Source: Anoxybacillus flavithermus
Lineage (GTDB): Bacteria; Bacillota; Bacilli; Bacillales; Anoxybacillaceae
NCBI RefSeq assembly: GCF_002742685.1
Contig: NZ_PEDM01000009.1
Location: 1-64,000 of the forward strand
Direction: 5' to 3'
DNA length: 64,000 nucleotides
Below are positions 9,250 through 20,932 of this stretch, one piece after another. Numbering within the stretch: the stretch's first letter is position 1; each line of letters starts with the position of its first letter. The notes under the pieces were generated by a model that was given only the letters and a program-made list of their open reading frames with translations, was not told where the DNA came from and ran no database searches. The translations under genes and the position numbers were made by a program.

Positions 9250-10242
9250 ATGGAGCGAATTACGCTCGCTCACGGAGATGGAGGAGAATTAGCCCACAAA
9301 CTAATTACAGATGTGTTTGTTTCTATGTTTCATAATGACCATTACGCTAAATTCGACTCTGCTACATTGACGTTGGGAGCATATGAGCTCGCTGTGACAA
9401 CAGACAGTTTTGTCGTTAAACCGCTTTTCTTTCCCGGTGGAAATATAGGGAAATTAGCGGTAGCGGGAACAATAAACGATTTAGCGGTTGTTGGAGCGGC
9501 TCCGAAAGTTTTGACGTGTGGCTTTATTATTGAAGAAGGTTTTTCAATTCGTGATTTAAAAACGATTGTTCAATCAATGGCGGAAGAAGCAAAAAAAGCG
9601 AATGTGACGATTGTGGCGGGAGATACGAAAGTTGTTGAACGGGGCAGTGCAGACGGATTATATATTAATACAACAGGGATTGGTGTCATCTCACGTCCGC
9701 TTGATCGAAAAATTTGTGAGGGTGACTCCGTTATTGTGAGCGGCTCAGTTGGCGATCATGGAGTAGCTATATTAGTTGCTCGTGGGGAATTAGGACTTGT
9801 ATCAACAGTTGAGAGCGATTGTACAACGTTGTATCCCCTTATCTCCAAAGCGCTGAAAGCAAGTGAACACATTCGACTGATGCGCGATCCAACCCGCGGT
9901 GGATTAGCAACAACCCTTGTAGAAATTTGTGAAGATTTTGGTGTGACGATTGAGTTGGAAGAAGATCGTATCCCTATAAAAAAAGAAGTAGAAGGTGCAT
10001 GTGAATTACTCGGTTTCGACCCGCTCTACTTGGCCAACGAAGGAAAAGTGGTCATGATCGTTCCGAAAGAAGATGAACAGGCTGTTCTTGATGCCCTTCG
10101 TTCCCAACCAGAAGGAAAAGATGCGGCTGTGATCGGAACAGTTCGAGCAACAAACAAAGGGCAGTTGTTATTGCGAACACCGCTTGGTACAACACGACGG
10201 TTATATCGATTGACAGGGCTTATGTTACCTCGTATTTGTTAA
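9250..10242 (+). CDS. hypE: Carbamoyl dehydratase HypE
   Basis: A 330-residue ATP-dependent dehydratase of the PurM/SelD fold. It ends in PRIC, whose terminal cysteine receives the carbamoyl group from HypF and is dehydrated to thiocyanate. The start ATG lies four bases after the hypD stop. It is the last gene of the operon and is followed by a strong terminator. Confidence 0.95.
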   Translation: MERITLAHGDGGELAHKLITDVFVSMFHNDHYAKFDSATLTLGAYELAVTTDSFVVKPLFFPGGNIGKLAVAGTINDLAVVGAAPKVLTCGFIIEEGFSIRDLKTIVQSMAEEAKKANVTIVAGDTKVVERGSADGLYINTTGIGVISRPLDRKICEGDSVIVSGSVGDHGVAILVARGELGLVSTVESDCTTLYPLISKALKASEHIRLMRDPTRGGLATTLVEICEDFGVTIELEEDRIPIKKEVEGACELLGFDPLYLANEGKVVMIVPKEDEQAVLDALRSQPEGKDAAVIGTVRATNKGQLLLRTPLGTTRRLYRLTGLMLPRIC

Positions 10243-10272
10243 ACCGTAGGGCAAATCCTACGGTTTTTTTTT
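10241..10272 (+). terminator. Terminator of the hydrogenase operon
   Basis: A ten-base stem, AAACCGTAGG at 10241-10250 with CCTACGGTTT at 10257-10266, is followed by a run of T. It separates hypE from thyA. Confidence 0.9.
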
Positions 10273-10337
10273 GTCTTTCCTACTTTTCTGCTTTATGTCA
10301 TAATAAATGACAGTAAATAAAAAAGGGTGAGGGCATC

Positions 10338-11132
10338 ATGAAGCAATATTTACAATTACTTGAAGATATTTTACAAAACGGTGTGTATAAAGATGATCGT
10401 ACGGGAACGGGGACGCTTTCTGTATTTGGACGTCAGTTACGTTTTGATTTACGAGAAGGCTTCCCTTTGCTTACAACAAAAAAATTACATATTCGTTCCA
10501 TCATTCATGAATTACTTTGGTTTTTAAGTGGAGATACGAATATTCGCTATTTAAAAGAAAATGGTGTAACGATTTGGGACGAATGGGCAGATGAGAACGG
10601 AGATTTAGGACCTGTGTATGGAGCACAATGGCGTTCGTGGAGAGGAGCAGACGGACGAACAATTGATCAAATAAGTGAAGTGATTGAACAAATAAAAACA
10701 AATCCGAACTCCCGCCGTCTTTTAGTGAGCGCGTGGAACGTTGCAGAATTAGATCATATGAAATTGCCACCTTGCCATTATGCTTTTCAGTTTTACGTGG
10801 AAAATGGAACGTTATCGTGCATGTGGCAACAGCGTTCGGTTGATACGTTTTTAGGTCTTCCGTTCAATATCGCAAGCTATGCGCTACTTACACATATGGT
10901 TGCTCAACAATGCGATCTACAACCGAAAGAACTTATTTTTACTGGCGGTGACGTTCATTTATATATGAATCATATCGAACAAGCGAAGTTGCAATTAACG
11001 AGAGAACCGCGCCCACTTCCGAAATTAGTCATTAAACGCAAACCAGCTTCTATTTTTGAGTATCGCTTTGAAGATTTTGAAATTGTTGATTATCATCCGC
11101 ATCCGCACATTAAAGCGGACGTGTCTGTGTAA
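10338..11132 (+). CDS. thyA: Thymidylate synthase
   Basis: A 264-residue folate-dependent enzyme (ThyA/ThyB class) that methylates dUMP to dTMP. The family's N-terminal DRTGTGT motif, the catalytic cysteine in [10 protein letters not shown] and the [12 protein letters not shown] segment are intact. It is followed by dihydrofolate reductase, which regenerates the folate it consumes; the two form a conserved Bacillaceae pair. A small inverted repeat (TGTCAT-N5-ATGACA, 10296-10312) precedes it. Confidence 0.97.
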   Translation: MKQYLQLLEDILQNGVYKDDRTGTGTLSVFGRQLRFDLREGFPLLTTKKLHIRSIIHELLWFLSGDTNIRYLKENGVTIWDEWADENGDLGPVYGAQWRSWRGADGRTIDQISEVIEQIKTNPNSRRLLVSAWNVAELDHMKLPPCHYAFQFYVENGTLSCMWQQRSVDTFLGLPFNIASYALLTHMVAQQCDLQPKELIFTGGDVHLYMNHIEQAKLQLTREPRPLPKLVIKRKPASIFEYRFEDFEIVDYHPHPHIKADVSV

Positions 11133-11146
11133 GGGAAGTGAGTCAA

Positions 11147-11635
11147 GTGATTTCTATCATTGTTGCGATGGATCGAAATCGGGTCATTGGTTGGAACAAT
11201 ACGTTACCTTGGCATTTGCCGGCCGATTTAGCTTACTTTAAACGCGTCACTTTGGGACATCCGATTGTTATGGGGCGAAAAACGTTTGCATCGATTGGTC
11301 GTCCACTTCCAGGGAGAATCAATATCATACTGACAAGAGACAAAACATTTTCAACAGATGCGAATGTTCAAGTTATCCATTCGATGGATAACATTCGACA
11401 AATCGAACAACAATATGATCATGTATTCATTATTGGAGGGGCACAAGTATTTGAGCAAGCCATACCGCTAGCGGATCGACTGTACGTCACACATATCGAT
11501 GCAGCGTTTACAGGTGATACATTTTTCCCGCCAATCGATGAAAAACAGTGGGCGCTTCGTACCGCTCAACCGGGAGTACAAGATGAAAAAAATCGCTATC
11601 CACATACATTTTGCATATATGAACGAGCTCGCTAG
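11147..11635 (+). CDS. dfrA: Dihydrofolate reductase
   Basis: A 162-residue NADPH-dependent reductase that returns dihydrofolate to tetrahydrofolate after ThyA. Conserved segments: IGWNNTLPWHLPADL (substrate site), VMGRKTFASIG and IIGGAQVFEQ (NADPH site). I prefer GTG 11147 because AAGGGA lies 10 bases upstream and related enzymes begin with MIS. A GTG at 11138 in the same frame is only one base from the binding site. Confidence 0.95.
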   Translation: MISIIVAMDRNRVIGWNNTLPWHLPADLAYFKRVTLGHPIVMGRKTFASIGRPLPGRINIILTRDKTFSTDANVQVIHSMDNIRQIEQQYDHVFIIGGAQVFEQAIPLADRLYVTHIDAAFTGDTFFPPIDEKQWALRTAQPGVQDEKNRYPHTFCIYERAR

Positions 11636-11656
11636 TCGGCGAGCTTCATCTTTTTG
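11625..11656 (+). terminator. Probable thyA-dfrA terminator
   Basis: GAGCTCGC (11625-11632) can pair with GCGAGCTT (11639-11646) across the dfrA stop codon. A T-rich stretch (TCATCTTTTTG) follows. The stem is strong, but the U-tract is interrupted. Confidence 0.55.
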
Positions 11657-11659
11657 AGT

Positions 11660-11674
11660 AATTTTTAGAAAATT
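11660..11674 (+). promoter_or_regulatory. CodY-type box upstream of ilvA
   Basis: AATTTTTAGAAAATT matches the CodY consensus AATTTTCWGAAAATT at 14 of 15 positions. CodY represses ilvA and other branched-chain amino-acid genes in Bacillus when GTP and isoleucine/valine are plentiful. The site lies about 95 bases before the ilvA start. Confidence 0.7.
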
Positions 11675-11683
11675 TACTTTTCT

Positions 11684-11714
11684 TTATTCTAAAATATGAT
11701 ATATTTTAGAATAA
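11684..11714. promoter_or_regulatory. 14-bp-arm perfect inverted repeat before ilvA
   Basis: TTATTCTAAAATAT, three bases (GAT), then ATATTTTAGAATAA: a perfect dyad of 14-bp arms centred at 11699. It lies between the CodY box and the ilvA ribosome binding site. It is AT-rich and not followed by a T-run, so it is more likely an operator than a terminator. The regulator is unknown. Confidence 0.6.
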
Positions 11715-11767
11715 CATAATTTTAACAACGAATTTATAAAATTTATAAATGGAAAGGAAACGAGAAG

Positions 11768-13036
11768 ATGGAGCAACAAGTAAAACGAAAACATGGCTTA
11801 TATGTAGAAGATATTTTAATTGCTTATCAAACGTTAAAAGATGTCGTGCACCATACGCCTTTGCAAAAAAATGAGTTGCTTTCAGAACGTTATGATTGTC
11901 ACGTGTACTTTAAACGGGAAGACTTACAAGTCGTTCGATCGTTTAAAATTCGTGGGGCATATCATCGAATGAAAAGTTTATGCGAAGAAGAAAAGAAAAA
12001 CGGAATTGTCTGTGCAAGTGCAGGCAATCATGCGCAAGGTGTCGCTTATTCGTGTCGAGCACTCGGTGTACACGGTAAAATTTATATGCCATCTACAACT
12101 CCGAGACAAAAAGTATCACAAGTACAGTTTTTTGGTCGAGAGTTTGTCGACATTATTTTAGTTGGAGATACATTTGATGATTCTTATGAACAAGCACTAA
12201 TTTGTGCAAAACAAGAGCAACGAACATTTATCCATCCATTCGATGATGAGGCTGTTATTGCTGGACAAGGAACGGTCGGGGTTGAGATTTTAAATGACTG
12301 CGAAGAGCCGATCGATTATGTGTTCGCAAGTATTGGTGGGGGGGGGCTTATTTCTGGCGTCGGTACGTATATAAAAAGCATTTCACCAGCAACAAAATTA
12401 GTTGGCGTCGAACCTGAGGGAGCTCCTTCCATGAAAAAATCATTTGAAGCAAAGGAAGTCATTACTTTAAATGAAATTGACCCATTTGTAGATGGTGCAG
12501 CCGTAAAGCGTGTTGGGGAAAAAACATTTACATTAGCAAAAGACATCGTCGACGATATTGTGATCGTTCCTGAGGGAAAAGTGTGTACAACGATTTTACA
12601 ACTTTACAATGAAAATGCGATTGTAGTGGAGCCTGCTGGAGCGTTGCCTGTTGCTGCGCTTGATTTATATAAAGAACATATTCGAGGCAAGACCGTTGTT
12701 TGTATTATTAGTGGAGGAAACAACGATATTGGACGCATGCAAGAAATTAAAGAGCGTTCTATGATTTATGAGGGGCTTCAACATTATTTTATTGTCAATT
12801 TTCCACAACGTGCTGGAGCGTTGCGCGAATTTCTTGATGAAGTATTAGGACCGACAGATGACATTACATTGTTTGAATATACGAAAAAGAATAATAAAGA
12901 TAGTGGTCCAGCTCTCGTTGGTATTGAATTAAAATGTCGTGAAGATTACGGTCCGCTCGTCGAACGAATGAAGAAAAAAGGTTTTCCGTTTATGGAAGTG
13001 AATAAAGATAGCAGTTTATTCCATTTGCTCATTTGA
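11768..13036 (+). CDS. ilvA: Threonine deaminase (biosynthetic)
   Basis: A 422-residue PLP enzyme converting threonine to 2-oxobutanoate, the first step to isoleucine. The PLP lysine lies in RSFKIRGAY (about residues 58-66) and the glycine loop SIGGGGLISG is present. There is one C-terminal ACT-like domain (about 335-420), as in Bacillus IlvA and shorter than the two-domain E. coli form. It stands alone behind its own control region. Confidence 0.95.
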   Translation: MEQQVKRKHGLYVEDILIAYQTLKDVVHHTPLQKNELLSERYDCHVYFKREDLQVVRSFKIRGAYHRMKSLCEEEKKNGIVCASAGNHAQGVAYSCRALGVHGKIYMPSTTPRQKVSQVQFFGREFVDIILVGDTFDDSYEQALICAKQEQRTFIHPFDDEAVIAGQGTVGVEILNDCEEPIDYVFASIGGGGLISGVGTYIKSISPATKLVGVEPEGAPSMKKSFEAKEVITLNEIDPFVDGAAVKRVGEKTFTLAKDIVDDIVIVPEGKVCTTILQLYNENAIVVEPAGALPVAALDLYKEHIRGKTVVCIISGGNNDIGRMQEIKERSMIYEGLQHYFIVNFPQRAGALREFLDEVLGPTDDITLFEYTKKNNKDSGPALVGIELKCREDYGPLVERMKKKGFPFMEVNKDSSLFHLLI

Positions 13037-13133
13037 CAAAAATTTTTTATAAATCGATGACGAAATGTGACATACTTCAACACAAAAATCGTGTATAATA
13101 TAAGTAAATCGGTCAAAAAAGAGGATTGATATT

Positions 13134-13385
13134 TTGTTATTTAAAAGCCTAGAGTTTAAAAACGTAGATGGGCAAAAAGTGAAAATTATCGAAATTCCGG
13201 TATTGGAGGACGATAACCTTTATCAATTTATTGTCAAAGTGCGGTTGCAAACGTTTATTGCACAAGTGTATGCTAGTAAAAATCCAAAGAATGTGTATTC
13301 GTTTAAAGATTATTTAAAACGTGTGTTGAAGTGGCCGGTGTATGAACAAATATTTAAATCTGAAATTTTAAAAAACAATGCATAA
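13134..13385 (+). CDS. ypmP: YpmP-like small protein (DUF2535)
   Basis: An 83-residue protein starting at TTG, eight bases after GAGGA. In B. subtilis ypmP also follows ilvA and precedes ypmQ, and this sequence fits that family. It has no signal peptide and no membrane segment. Function unknown. It ends at a terminator. Confidence 0.8.
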   Translation: MLFKSLEFKNVDGQKVKIIEIPVLEDDNLYQFIVKVRLQTFIAQVYASKNPKNVYSFKDYLKRVLKWPVYEQIFKSEILKNNA

Positions 13386-13391
13386 ATGACG

Positions 13392-13428
13392 GAGCTGTTT
13401 TGCTAATGTGCAAATCAGCTCTTTTTTT
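13392..13428 (+). terminator. Terminator after ypmP
   Basis: GAGCTG (13392-13397) pairs with CAGCTC (13416-13421), with further pairing of TTTGC and GCAAA inside, followed by seven T. Confidence 0.85.
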
Positions 13429-13523
13429 ATAAAAAATTTTATGAAAACGACGACATACAGGCCAATTTTATTATATAATTTCACCGTACGAAAATTTTAG
13501 AATGAAATACAGGAAGTGAAAAA

Positions 13524-14366
13524 ATGAGCAAAGTAAAAATTGTAACAGATTCTACGGTTGATTTGCCAAAAGAAAAAATTGAAGCGTGGGACATTCGTGT
13601 CGTTCCATTATCCATCTCTATTGATGGGCAAACATATTTAGATGGTGTTGACTTAACTCCACAACAATTTATTGAAAAAATGAAACAAGCAAATGAACTT
13701 CCAAAAAGCTCTCAACCGTCTGCAGGACAGTTTTTGCAAGTATATGATGAACTGGGAGAAGCGGGATACGATGTTATCTCGATTCATATGACAGGGGGAA
13801 TGAGCGGAACAGTCCGCTCTGCAGAAAGCGCTGCGGCTATGACAAAAGCAAATGTAACGGTCGTCGATTCACGTTTTATTTCTCTTGCGCTCGGCTTTCA
13901 AGTATTAGAAGCAGCAAAAATGGCCGCTGAAGGAAAAACGGTAGCAGAAATTGTTTCACGTCTTGATGCGATCCGCGCAAATACACATTTATTCGTCGTT
14001 GTTGATACGCTTGAAAATCTCGTCAAAGGTGGACGAATTGGACGAGGAAAAGCAATGATTGGTTCGCTATTGAACATTAAACCGATCGCTTCATTAGAAG
14101 ATGGGGTATACACACCAGTAACAAAAGTGCGTAGTCAGTCTCAAATCGTTAAATATTTAACAAATCAGTTTGTTGAACATACGAAAGAAAAAACGATTCG
14201 AGCCGTAGGGATTGCTCATGCAGATGCACTTGATTTAAGCGAACGGTTAAAACAGTCGATTGCGGAAGCAACAGGATGGACACAGACGGACATCGTGTAT
14301 ACAACTCCAATCATTTCGACACATACAGGTCCAGGAGCAATAGGGTTTATGTACTATACGGAATAG
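13524..14366 (+). CDS. DegV family fatty-acid-binding protein
   Basis: A 280-residue DegV/FakB-type protein. The N-terminal VTDSTVDLP motif and a HMTGGMSGT segment form the fatty-acid pocket. Members bind fatty acids and present them to a kinase (FakA) so that exogenous fatty acids can enter phospholipid. The start follows AGGAAGTG. It is 13 bases from ypmQ and probably cotranscribed with it. Confidence 0.9.
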   Translation: MSKVKIVTDSTVDLPKEKIEAWDIRVVPLSISIDGQTYLDGVDLTPQQFIEKMKQANELPKSSQPSAGQFLQVYDELGEAGYDVISIHMTGGMSGTVRSAESAAAMTKANVTVVDSRFISLALGFQVLEAAKMAAEGKTVAEIVSRLDAIRANTHLFVVVDTLENLVKGGRIGRGKAMIGSLLNIKPIASLEDGVYTPVTKVRSQSQIVKYLTNQFVEHTKEKTIRAVGIAHADALDLSERLKQSIAEATGWTQTDIVYTTPIISTHTGPGAIGFMYYTE

Positions 14367-14379
14367 GAGGACATAAAAG

Positions 14380-14952
14380 GTGAAACGTATACGTTTATGG
14401 CTGTTTGTTGTGCTGTTATTCTCGCTTGTTGCTTGTCAACAATCGATTCCAGACGCAAAAAATTGGCCGATTGAAGATTTTACATTTATTGATCAAAATG
14501 GTCAACAGTTTGGTCTAGCTGATTTAAAAGGAAAAGTATGGGTAGCTGATTTTATTTTCACGCGATGTGCTGACGTTTGTCCACCAATGACGGCAAATAT
14601 GGCGAAATTACAAAAAATGGCCAAGGAAAAAGGATTAGATGTACATTTTGTTTCATTTAGTGTAGATCCTGAAAACGATACGCCAGATGCGTTAAAAACG
14701 TATGTTGAGAAGTTTCAAGGAGATTTAAATAACTGGCACTTACTCACAGGTTACACCCAACAAGACATTGAACGTTTTGCTCAGAAAAACTTTAAAGCCG
14801 TTGTAAAAAAGCCACAAGAAGGAGATCAAGTCATCCACGGTACAGATTTTTATCTTGTTGATCAAAACGGAACAATTGTAAAATACTATAGTGGTTTAAA
14901 CGATGTGCCTTTTGAAGAGATTTTAAAACATATTGACATGTTACAAAAATAA
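14380..14952 (+). CDS. ypmQ: SCO1/SenC lipoprotein YpmQ
   Basis: A 190-residue thioredoxin-fold copper chaperone for cytochrome c oxidase assembly. A lipoprotein signal ends at C19 (LVAC). The copper ligands C63 and C67 (CADVC) and H154 (VIHGTDF) are all present. GTG start. The gene is followed by a terminator. Confidence 0.93.
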   Translation: MKRIRLWLFVVLLFSLVACQQSIPDAKNWPIEDFTFIDQNGQQFGLADLKGKVWVADFIFTRCADVCPPMTANMAKLQKMAKEKGLDVHFVSFSVDPENDTPDALKTYVEKFQGDLNNWHLLTGYTQQDIERFAQKNFKAVVKKPQEGDQVIHGTDFYLVDQNGTIVKYYSGLNDVPFEEILKHIDMLQK

Positions 14953-14960
14953 CATGATAC

Positions 14961-14997
14961 AGACAAAAATGATGACCCTGTCATTTTTGTCTTTTCT
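14961..14997 (+). terminator. Terminator after ypmQ
   Basis: A twelve-base stem AGACAAAAATGA / TCATTTTTGTCT (14961-14972 and 14981-14992) with an eight-base loop, followed by a T-rich run. Confidence 0.85.
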
Positions 14998-15018
14998 TTT
15001 ATAGAGAGGGGATTCCGT

Positions 15019-15756
15019 GTGAACAAATTTCTTCTTCTGTTCCTTTGCATGTGTTTAGTCGGATGTTCTTCTACACCGACAATGATGAAAGAGAAAGAAC
15101 AAGTACAAATAAAGTCACGTGACTTACATGTTGTAGCGTTAGGTGATTCGTTAACGGAAGGGGTAGGCGATGGCGAAGGTGGCTATGTCACATTAGTCAA
15201 GCAATATTTAGAACAACGTGAAGATATAAATGAAGTGTTTGTGCAAAATCTTGGTAAGCGGGGTTTGCGTAGTGAACAACTAACAGATGTCATCATGAAC
15301 AATGAGTCGGTCATTCGAAAAGCGGATCTTATTTTGATTACAATTGGTGGAAACGATATCATGAAAGTTGTTCGTTCACATTTTTTATCTTTAACATATG
15401 AATTGTTTGTTAAAGAGCAACAGGCGTTTGCTTCCCGACTTGATGAGCAACTGCAACTTCTTCGTCATATGAATCAAGACACTGATATTGTGCTTATTGG
15501 ATTATACAATCCGTTTTCTTCAGCATTTCCAAATATACCTGAAATGGATGAGATTATACACATGTGGAACGAAGGAAGTGAGGAAGTAATTTCTCGCTAT
15601 GATCGTACACTATTTGTACCTATTGCGGATCTGTTTGAAGGACGGGATGATGTGTTGTATGATGATCAATTTCATCCGAACAAAATAGGCTATGAACAAA
15701 TGGCAAAGCGCATATACGAATACTTACAAAGACATCAGGAATGGATAGGAGAATGA
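15019..15756 (+). CDS. ypmR: SGNH/GDSL-type lipoprotein hydrolase YpmR
   Basis: A 245-residue esterase-like lipoprotein. The lipobox cysteine is C16 (LVGC). The catalytic blocks of the SGNH family are clear: GDSLTEG (block I), GGND (block III) and DQFHPN with the catalytic Asp/His (block V). The substrate is unknown. It has a paralogue in this window at 56868-57659. It is followed after three bases by ypmS. Confidence 0.9.
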   Translation: MNKFLLLFLCMCLVGCSSTPTMMKEKEQVQIKSRDLHVVALGDSLTEGVGDGEGGYVTLVKQYLEQREDINEVFVQNLGKRGLRSEQLTDVIMNNESVIRKADLILITIGGNDIMKVVRSHFLSLTYELFVKEQQAFASRLDEQLQLLRHMNQDTDIVLIGLYNPFSSAFPNIPEMDEIIHMWNEGSEEVISRYDRTLFVPIADLFEGRDDVLYDDQFHPNKIGYEQMAKRIYEYLQRHQEWIGE

Positions 15757-15759
15757 ATT

Positions 15760-16320
15760 GTGAAGTGGAAAATTTTATTTTTTAGCTTGTTAGGGATAAA
15801 CGGTCTAATGATCGTATTACTACTTTTTTATATGTTTCAGCCATCTTCTTCACCAAATCTCTCAAACATCAACGGGGAAGGACCAACATTTACTGTTCAA
15901 ACATCAAAACAACATATGAATACGTTAATTCGTGATTATATTCGGAAGCATAAAAAAGAAGGCGAATTGTCTTATGATGTTCAATTAGCTGATCGCCTCT
16001 ATATTACAAGTGCGATTCCGATATTCGGAAAACAAGTCGATTTAACAATGGTATTTGATCCAAATATTGACGAAAGAGGGAACATTATACTGGCTCATCC
16101 AACAATGACATTCGGACAGCTTCGTTTGCCTGTTCCATATGTATTGGCGTATATAGAAAAGTATGCTTCTTTACCAAATTGGGTGAAAGTGGATGCGAAA
16201 AAAGAGCGCATTTATATTGTTGTCAGCGATATTCGTATAAAAAAAGGATATATGCTTAAAGCGAAAACGTTTGATTTAAGTAAAGATGAGATGACTTTTA
16301 CAGTTACAATTACAAAATAG
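15760..16320 (+). CDS. ypmS: YpmS-like membrane-anchored protein (DUF2140)
   Basis: A 186-residue protein with one N-terminal membrane segment (about 3-27) and an extracellular domain of repeated beta-strand character, as in the DUF2140/YpmS family. The role is unknown. Conserved linkage to ypmR suggests they act together at the cell surface. Confidence 0.85.
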   Translation: MKWKILFFSLLGINGLMIVLLLFYMFQPSSSPNLSNINGEGPTFTVQTSKQHMNTLIRDYIRKHKKEGELSYDVQLADRLYITSAIPIFGKQVDLTMVFDPNIDERGNIILAHPTMTFGQLRLPVPYVLAYIEKYASLPNWVKVDAKKERIYIVVSDIRIKKGYMLKAKTFDLSKDEMTFTVTITK

Positions 16321-16352
16321 GATGTCCCACATATCGAGGGACATCCTATTTT
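16319..16352. terminator. Bidirectional terminator
   Basis: AGGATGTCCC (16319-16328) pairs with GGGACATCCT (16338-16347) between the convergent ypmS and methyltransferase genes. A T-rich run follows on the plus strand. Confidence 0.8.
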
Positions 16353-17719
16353 ATCCGTAATCCTTTCGGGTAAAAGTTTTTTACCACTCCTTTTACTTCT
16401 TTTCCCCAACCGAGTGGATAACCGTCAATAGTGATTAATATCCATCCTCGATCTCCATTTGTTTGTAATGTTTCTCCTTTCATATATCGTAGGCTTTCTT
16501 CAAACGTAAGAGACACATATGCTTGTACTTGTTGTTTTGTTAATGCCATCGCTAAAGCGTGGTTTGGTTCAAAGCGATTTTTTTTCCATTCTCCGATATG
16601 GAGACCAGGGCGGACGACTTTTAAACCATCTAGGCGAGGGCATGAATGTGGGAGGGCAAATAAGTGCGTGCCAAACGCATACATCGTTCCTTTTATTGTT
16701 GTTTGCATTGTATGACTCATAAACGTTTCATAATCGCGCCACATCGCTTTAGGGACATTACATGCGACCGTTTTTCCATTCCAACGTTTGACGCTACTTC
16801 GTTTGCGCATTTTTGCGACGAAATGCCCTTCACCTTTTAGATGATGCGGCCAAAGCCTTGCTGTATGTGTGATGTTTTCATCATGCGTGTTGGTCCAATG
16901 TGACACACCTGGTTGAATCCCATGTTTTTTTTCAATTGGGATTAACTCCATATCCTCGTAAGTCGCTAAAAACCAGTCAATGATTTGCTCATTTTCTTCA
17001 GGGGAAAATGTGCATGTCGAATAAACGAGCGTGCCTCCTTCATTTAACATCTTATAAGCACATGATAAAATGTGTTGTTGTGTTTGTGCACATTTTTGAA
17101 CGTGTTCTAAACTCCAAAATTGGATCGCTTCCTCGTCTTTTCGAAACATGCCTTCCCCTGAACATGGGGCGTCAACTAAAATTTTATCAAAAAAGCCTTC
17201 AAACGTTTCTGATAGTTTTTTAGGTGTTTCGTTTGTCACAACAGCATTTGTAATTCCGAGTCGCTCAATATTTTCAGATAAAGCTTTGACGCGTTTTGGA
17301 TGAATTTCGTTTGCCAATAAAAATCCTTCGTTATTCATCAAGGCAGCTAGCTGCGTTGTTTTTCCTCCCGGCGCTGCACATAAGTCAAGTACTCGTTCTC
17401 CTGGAGATGGAGCAAGCACTTCGGCTACGAACATGGCACTCGGTTCTTGAATGTAATATAATCCAGCAGCATGGTACGGATGTTTTCCCGGTTGGGCGTT
17501 GTCATAATAAAATCCCGTAGGACAAAAAGGGACCGGTTCAAGCTCCCATGGACTGATGTTTAAAAATGTCGATGGTGATACTTTCAATGAATTGACCCGC
17601 AAACCATTGACTTTTTCTTCATTGTATGTCGCAAAAAAACGCTCCGCTTCATCTTGAAGCAAAGCATTCATTTTCGTTACAAATTCTTTTGGTAAATGAC
17701 ATGTAGCCACTATAACCAC
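16346..17719 (-). CDS. RsmF/RsmB-type rRNA (cytosine-C5) methyltransferase
   Basis: A 457-residue NOL1/NOP2/Sun-family enzyme that makes 5-methylcytosine in rRNA. The SAM motif [12 protein letters not shown] (about 108-119), the motif [10 protein letters not shown] and the catalytic cysteine in [10 protein letters not shown] are present. The C-terminal part (about 300-457) carries the RsmF-type RNA-binding extension. The GTG start overlaps plsY by 10 bases; a second GTG three codons later is possible. The precise target base is not deducible. Confidence 0.88.
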   Translation of the reverse strand: MVIVATCHLPKEFVTKMNALLQDEAERFFATYNEEKVNGLRVNSLKVSPSTFLNISPWELEPVPFCPTGFYYDNAQPGKHPYHAAGLYYIQEPSAMFVAEVLAPSPGERVLDLCAAPGGKTTQLAALMNNEGFLLANEIHPKRVKALSENIERLGITNAVVTNETPKKLSETFEGFFDKILVDAPCSGEGMFRKDEEAIQFWSLEHVQKCAQTQQHILSCAYKMLNEGGTLVYSTCTFSPEENEQIIDWFLATYEDMELIPIEKKHGIQPGVSHWTNTHDENITHTARLWPHHLKGEGHFVAKMRKRSSVKRWNGKTVACNVPKAMWRDYETFMSHTMQTTIKGTMYAFGTHLFALPHSCPRLDGLKVVRPGLHIGEWKKNRFEPNHALAMALTKQQVQAYVSLTFEESLRYMKGETLQTNGDRGWILITIDGYPLGWGKEVKGVVKNFYPKGLRIK

Positions 17720-18291
17720 TTCACTTTCGGTTCTGTTTTGTTTAAAATACGTTTAATGTTCGCTCGGTGACGATAAAATACAAAAAGTGTTAATAATGTG
17801 ACGACAATGCGCAAAGGAACATCATCGGTCCATACAAATGCATAAGCGGTCGCATACACGCCAGTTAACATGGACGAAAGCGAGACGTATTTTGATATAT
17901 ATAGAATGAGGAAAAAAACAGCTAACATCGTCATAAAGAGAACAGGTGAATAAAATAACAACACCCCACCAGATGTAGCAACCGCTTTTCCACCACGAAA
18001 TTGGGCAAACACCGGATATGTATGACCGAACACAGCAAACATCCCTGTAAGAAGCGGGTGAATATCTACAGAAAACAATACAGGTAAGCTTGCAGCTAAC
18101 GTTCCTTTTAAAATGTCGGCAATTGTCACAATTAATCCTGCTTTTACACCGAGTACACGAAATGTATTTGTTCCACCTAAATTGCCGCTTCCATGTTCAC
18201 GTATGTCAATTCCGTACCCTACTTTTCCAACGATCAACGCGAACGGAATCGAACCGAGTAAATAACCGATGATCATAAACAAAATAGACAT
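17710..18291 (-). CDS. plsY: Glycerol-3-phosphate acyltransferase PlsY
   Basis: A 193-residue integral membrane enzyme that transfers acyl phosphate to glycerol 3-phosphate, starting phospholipid synthesis. The motif [11 protein letters not shown], the segment [12 protein letters not shown] and the glycine-rich [10 protein letters not shown] are family hallmarks, with five hydrophobic segments. ATG 18291 aligns best with B. subtilis PlsY; a GTG at 18300 is an alternative. Confidence 0.94.
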   Translation of the reverse strand: MSILFMIIGYLLGSIPFALIVGKVGYGIDIREHGSGNLGGTNTFRVLGVKAGLIVTIADILKGTLAASLPVLFSVDIHPLLTGMFAVFGHTYPVFAQFRGGKAVATSGGVLLFYSPVLFMTMLAVFFLILYISKYVSLSSMLTGVYATAYAFVWTDDVPLRIVVTLLTLFVFYRHRANIKRILNKTEPKVKWL

Positions 18292-18427
18292 CCTATGCAC
18301 CCTTTACCTCATTAGTATTGCCCCATACAGAGGCCATGCTTTTATTGTAACATGCTTTTTTAAAAAATGAAGGCAGGATTATTTTTTTACATGAAGAAAT
18401 ACTAGTTTATTATGGGAGGTAGATGAT

Positions 18428-18832
18428 ATGGGTCCAAGTCGTGAACAAATTAAACAAATTTTAAACAAGGCGAAGCGAATTGCTGTCGTAGGATTGTCAG
18501 ATCGTCCGGAACGTACATCGTACATGGTCGCAAAAGCGATGAAAGAAGCAGGATATGAAATCATTCCAGTTAACCCGCTTATTAAAGAATGGGAAGGTAT
18601 TCCGGCTGTTGCTACGTTAACAGATATCGAAGGACATGTCGATATTGTGAATGTGTTTCGTCGCTCCGAACATTTACGTGAAATTGCTGAGCAATTCGTA
18701 CAAATAGATGCGGACGTGTTTTGGGCGCAATTAGGTGTATATGATGAAGGCGTATATCATGATTTAACAGAAAAAGGGTATACGGTTGTGATGGATCGCT
18801 GTATCAAAGTAGAACATGCGCTCACACGGTAA
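18428..18832 (+). CDS. yneT: CoA-binding domain protein (YneT/YccU family)
   Basis: A 134-residue Rossmann-fold CoA-binding protein. The segment IAVVGLSDRPERTSYMVAKAM is the CoA/nucleotide loop. In B. subtilis yneT also lies between plsY and parE. The function is not established. The start follows GGGAGG. Confidence 0.85.
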   Translation: MGPSREQIKQILNKAKRIAVVGLSDRPERTSYMVAKAMKEAGYEIIPVNPLIKEWEGIPAVATLTDIEGHVDIVNVFRRSEHLREIAEQFVQIDADVFWAQLGVYDEGVYHDLTEKGYTVVMDRCIKVEHALTR

Positions 18833-18833
18833 A

Positions 18834-18870
18834 AACGACCATTCTTTTTGTAATGGTCGTTCTTTTTCTT
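18834..18870 (+). terminator. Terminator after yneT
   Basis: A ten-base perfect stem AACGACCATT / AATGGTCGTT (18834-18843 and 18852-18861), followed by a T-rich run. Confidence 0.88.
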
Positions 18871-18877
18871 CATGACG

Positions 18878-20928
<2,051 letters not shown>

Positions 20929-20932
20929 GGGA

